A stretch of DNA of 6,230 bases from Candidatus Eiseniibacteriota bacterium. GTDB taxonomy: Bacteria; Joyebacterota; Joyebacteria; Joyebacterales; Joyebacteraceae. The notes under the pieces are model-generated. The model was not told where the DNA came from. It saw only the letters and a program-made list of their open reading frames with translations, and did no database searches. The stretch covers positions 1-6,230 of the forward strand of contig DAOWCM010000133.1 in the NCBI GenBank assembly GCA_030639555.1, given 5' to 3'. This document shows positions 4,386-6,230 of this stretch, in pieces; the first letter of the stretch is position 1; each line of letters begins with the position of its first letter. Made by a program: the position numbers and the translations under genes.

Positions 4386-6230
4386 TCACCTCAAGAGCGT
4401 CATTTTCCTCTCAAAGAGCTCACTGCCGACTGTCATCCGGGCGAAGTAGGTGCCCGATGACACGTCTAGCCCCTCTGCGTCCCGACCGTCCCACCGGACG
4501 GACGAGACGCCGGGATCTACTTCAGAATCGATGAGTACCGCCACGCGACGACCGGAGACGCTGTACACCGCGAGCGTCACGTGCTCGCGGGAGCTGAGGC
4601 TGAAGGCCACGCTCGTCGCGGGGTTGAACGGATTCGGGTAGTTCTGGTGCAGCGTGGTCAAGCGCGCGGGCTCGGACCCGTCGGCGACACCTGTTCCGCC
4701 GCTCTCGATGTCCGCCGACGAACCGTGAGGGATACAGTTCTTCCCCGTAACGGTGACGGTGACGTTCGACGCGTTGCCAGGGCAAAACGCGACGACCGCC
4801 TCTCCTCCGGCGCCCGTCCCTGTGACCTCGTAGACTGATCCGTCGGCGCTCGCCACGCACACGGTCGCGCCCTCGACCGGTGAACCGGCCGCCGTTACTT
4901 CCACGGTCATCGTGACGACGCCACCGGACGCCTCAACGGCCTCCGGATGCACCACCGTCAGCGCGGCGGGGGTGTCCGTCCAGACGGGCATCTCGGGGTC
5001 GCCGAGGAGGTTCAGCTCGTACATCGCGTAGCGCATGTAGTCGTCAGTGGCGGCGACTCCGACGAACTGGTGTTTGGCGTCGGCATGGACCACGCCGGCG
5101 TGAACCAGATCTCTAGTGAACAGTGACGCGAAGAACTCCCGGCTGTAGAGGTCCGACACGCACTGTCCCGGGTAGCCGGGGCATCCCCACCCGTATCGAG
5201 AGTTGCCTACGTACGCCACGCCTCCGCCGTTCGGGTTCACCACCCAGTGCTCGCCGAATGTGTCATGATCGACGGCGGCAGACCAGCAGCCGACCGAGTA
5301 CCAGAGACCACCGCGCTGCCCGTTGTTCAGGTCGTCGAGGTGCAGGATGGTCAGGTTCCCGGTCCCGACGCTGGCCTTCGTGATGTTCGAGTGCCCCTCG
5401 TGCATCACAAATCCGTAGCCTTCGTTGAGAGCGTTGAGCGCCGTCGACTCGTGCAGGTTGCCGTCGCGCTGATACAGCTTCGTGATGGGCGAGAACCGCG
5501 GGGGGACGGATTCATCGTCGATGATGTCGAGAGCGACGCCCCCGTCCGTGTAAGGATCGGGCGAGTCCCACATGATCTCACCCAGGAAGAGCATCTTGAG
5601 CTGGAAGTCGTCCCAGACCTGGAAGGGAGCGCCCTCGTAGGCGAGCACCTTCTCCACGAACGTTGCGGCCTCCTCCGGGCCGCTCACCGGAGCGCGCCCC
5701 ACGAAGACATCCGAGTACATGTCGATGCCGTCTTCCCCTATCTCGCCCCACCTGTCGTCACCGTCGTCGTTCCACGTTCCATCCAGGTCGGCGTAGTAGA
5801 GGTCGGATGGGATGCCTTGATCGTAGAAGAAATCGTAGGCGTCGCGGGCAGGGACGATGTTCGTGTCTCCTCCGAGAAGAACCCACGAGATTCCGTGGAT
5901 GTCCCGGTAGAACCTGATGCAGGATCTGATCCGCTCGGCCTTGTCGACCCCGTCGTAGAGCGGGCTCGCCGCGATGTCCTCGAGCGTCACGATCTCGGCT
6001 CTGACGCCCTTCAGCGTCTTCCAGTCCGCCAGGGGCTGGAACTCGTCCACGAAGTCGGAGGCAGTGATCACGAGGTAGTCGATGCCGCCGGCTCTCGTCG
6101 CCGTCCTGAGACCGTCCGGGTAGCGGAACATCTCTTCGTCGTTCTCTACCATCTGCGCGACCGTCGAGGTCACGACGAGGCCGGGCGGGGCTCCGTCCAG
6201 GAGCCACGCCCTCTCCTCGTCTGCCGACTC
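4386..6230 (-). CDS. Gingipain-like peptidase C25 family protease with FlgD-like C-terminal domain (N-terminus outside window)
   Basis: Probable secreted cysteine endopeptidase. The frame runs open to the right edge (614 codons in view), so the signal peptide and most of the propeptide lie outside; GTG 6173 is unlikely to be the start. Numbering from the edge: the catalytic region starts near IDYLVITASDF (50-60), followed by SWVLLGGDTNIVPAR, an Asp-rich segment (bases 5709-5804) and VFVGRAPVSGPEEA. The catalytic His is probably H280 in MHEGHSN (codon 5391-5393) and the catalytic Cys C315 in SVGCWSAA (codon 5286-5288), 35 apart and near the gingipain spacing. LNLLGDPEMPVW closes the core. An Ig-like beta domain follows, then a FlgD/T9SS-type domain (527-614) opening with LHQNYPNPFNPATS and ending KMTLLR. 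Such tails mark proteins for export or surface attachment. Specificity cannot be judged. The gene converges on the + strand block and is probably transcribed separately. Confidence 0.92.
   Translation of the reverse strand, partial: ESADEERAWLLDGAPPGLVVTSTVAQMVENDEEMFRYPDGLRTATRAGGIDYLVITASDFVDEFQPLADWKTLKGVRAEIVTLEDIAASPLYDGVDKAERIRSCIRFYRDIHGISWVLLGGDTNIVPARDAYDFFYDQGIPSDLYYADLDGTWNDDGDDRWGEIGEDGIDMYSDVFVGRAPVSGPEEAATFVEKVLAYEGAPFQVWDDFQLKMLFLGEIMWDSPDPYTDGGVALDIIDDESVPPRFSPITKLYQRDGNLHESTALNALNEGYGFVMHEGHSNITKASVGTGNLTILHLDDLNNGQRGGLWYSVGCWSAAVDHDTFGEHWVVNPNGGGVAYVGNSRYGWGCPGYPGQCVSDLYSREFFASLFTRDLVHAGVVHADAKHQFVGVAATDDYMRYAMYELNLLGDPEMPVWTDTPAALTVVHPEAVEASGGVVTMTVEVTAAGSPVEGATVCVASADGSVYEVTGTGAGGEAVVAFCPGNASNVTVTVTGKNCIPHGSSADIESGGTGVADGSEPARLTTLHQNYPNPFNPATSVAFSLSSREHVTLAVYSVSGRRVAVLIDSEVDPGVSSVRWDGRDAEGLDVSSGTYFARMTVGSELFERKMTLLR

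Noticed and set aside
3955..4389. Minus-strand open frame of 144 codons in the intergenic region
   Set aside because: The product is Arg/Ser/Pro-rich without motifs, there is no SD, and it overlaps the ends of both flanking genes.
4237..4460. Two short plus-strand frames over the protease 3' end
   Set aside because: They overlap each other and the real C-terminal coding sequence, and have no SD or domain.

Overview
The window is GC-rich, gene-dense bacterial DNA. No plasmid, phage, IS or CRISPR signature was seen. The best clue to the host is the C-terminal domain of the reverse-strand protease. It opens with the QNYPNPFNP signature of FlgD-like/T9SS-type sorting domains, which are common in Bacteroidetes/FCB-related bacteria. 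Together with the high GC, this suggests a lineage such as Eisenbacteria, Krumholzibacteriota or Latescibacterota. That placement is inference; nothing here fixes the phylum.

Left to right on the + strand: (1) a membrane-anchored monoheme c-type cytochrome whose 5' end lies at or beyond the left edge; (2) an integral membrane protein resembling the substrate-binding (S) component of an ECF vitamin transporter, with a clear Shine-Dalgarno (SD) site; (3) a 118-nt gap holding a stem-loop, then a complete threonyl-tRNA synthetase; (4) a 255-residue metallo-beta-lactamase-fold hydrolase, 60 nt after thrS with its own strong SD. A non-coding stretch of about 408 nt (3978-4385) follows, with GC-rich stem-loops. 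It separates this block from a convergent reverse-strand gene for a gingipain-like (peptidase C25) secreted cysteine protease, whose N-terminus is cut off by the right edge.

The most notable item is the threonyl-tRNA synthetase. It is not the usual bacterial form (TGS plus SAD-type editing domain). It is the archaeal form, with an N-terminal D-aminoacyl-tRNA-deacylase-like editing domain fused to the class II core and anticodon-binding domain. The whole protein can be followed against archaeal ThrRS, with editing-site, zinc and class II motif residues present. In a bacterial context this points to horizontal acquisition from archaea or an unusual ancestral retention.

The genes do not form an obvious single pathway. 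Respiration (cytochrome), vitamin uptake (S component), translation (ThrRS) and an uncharacterised hydrolase sit in a co-directional run that may be partly co-transcribed. The protease is a separate extracellular function. I found no convincing new multi-gene system.
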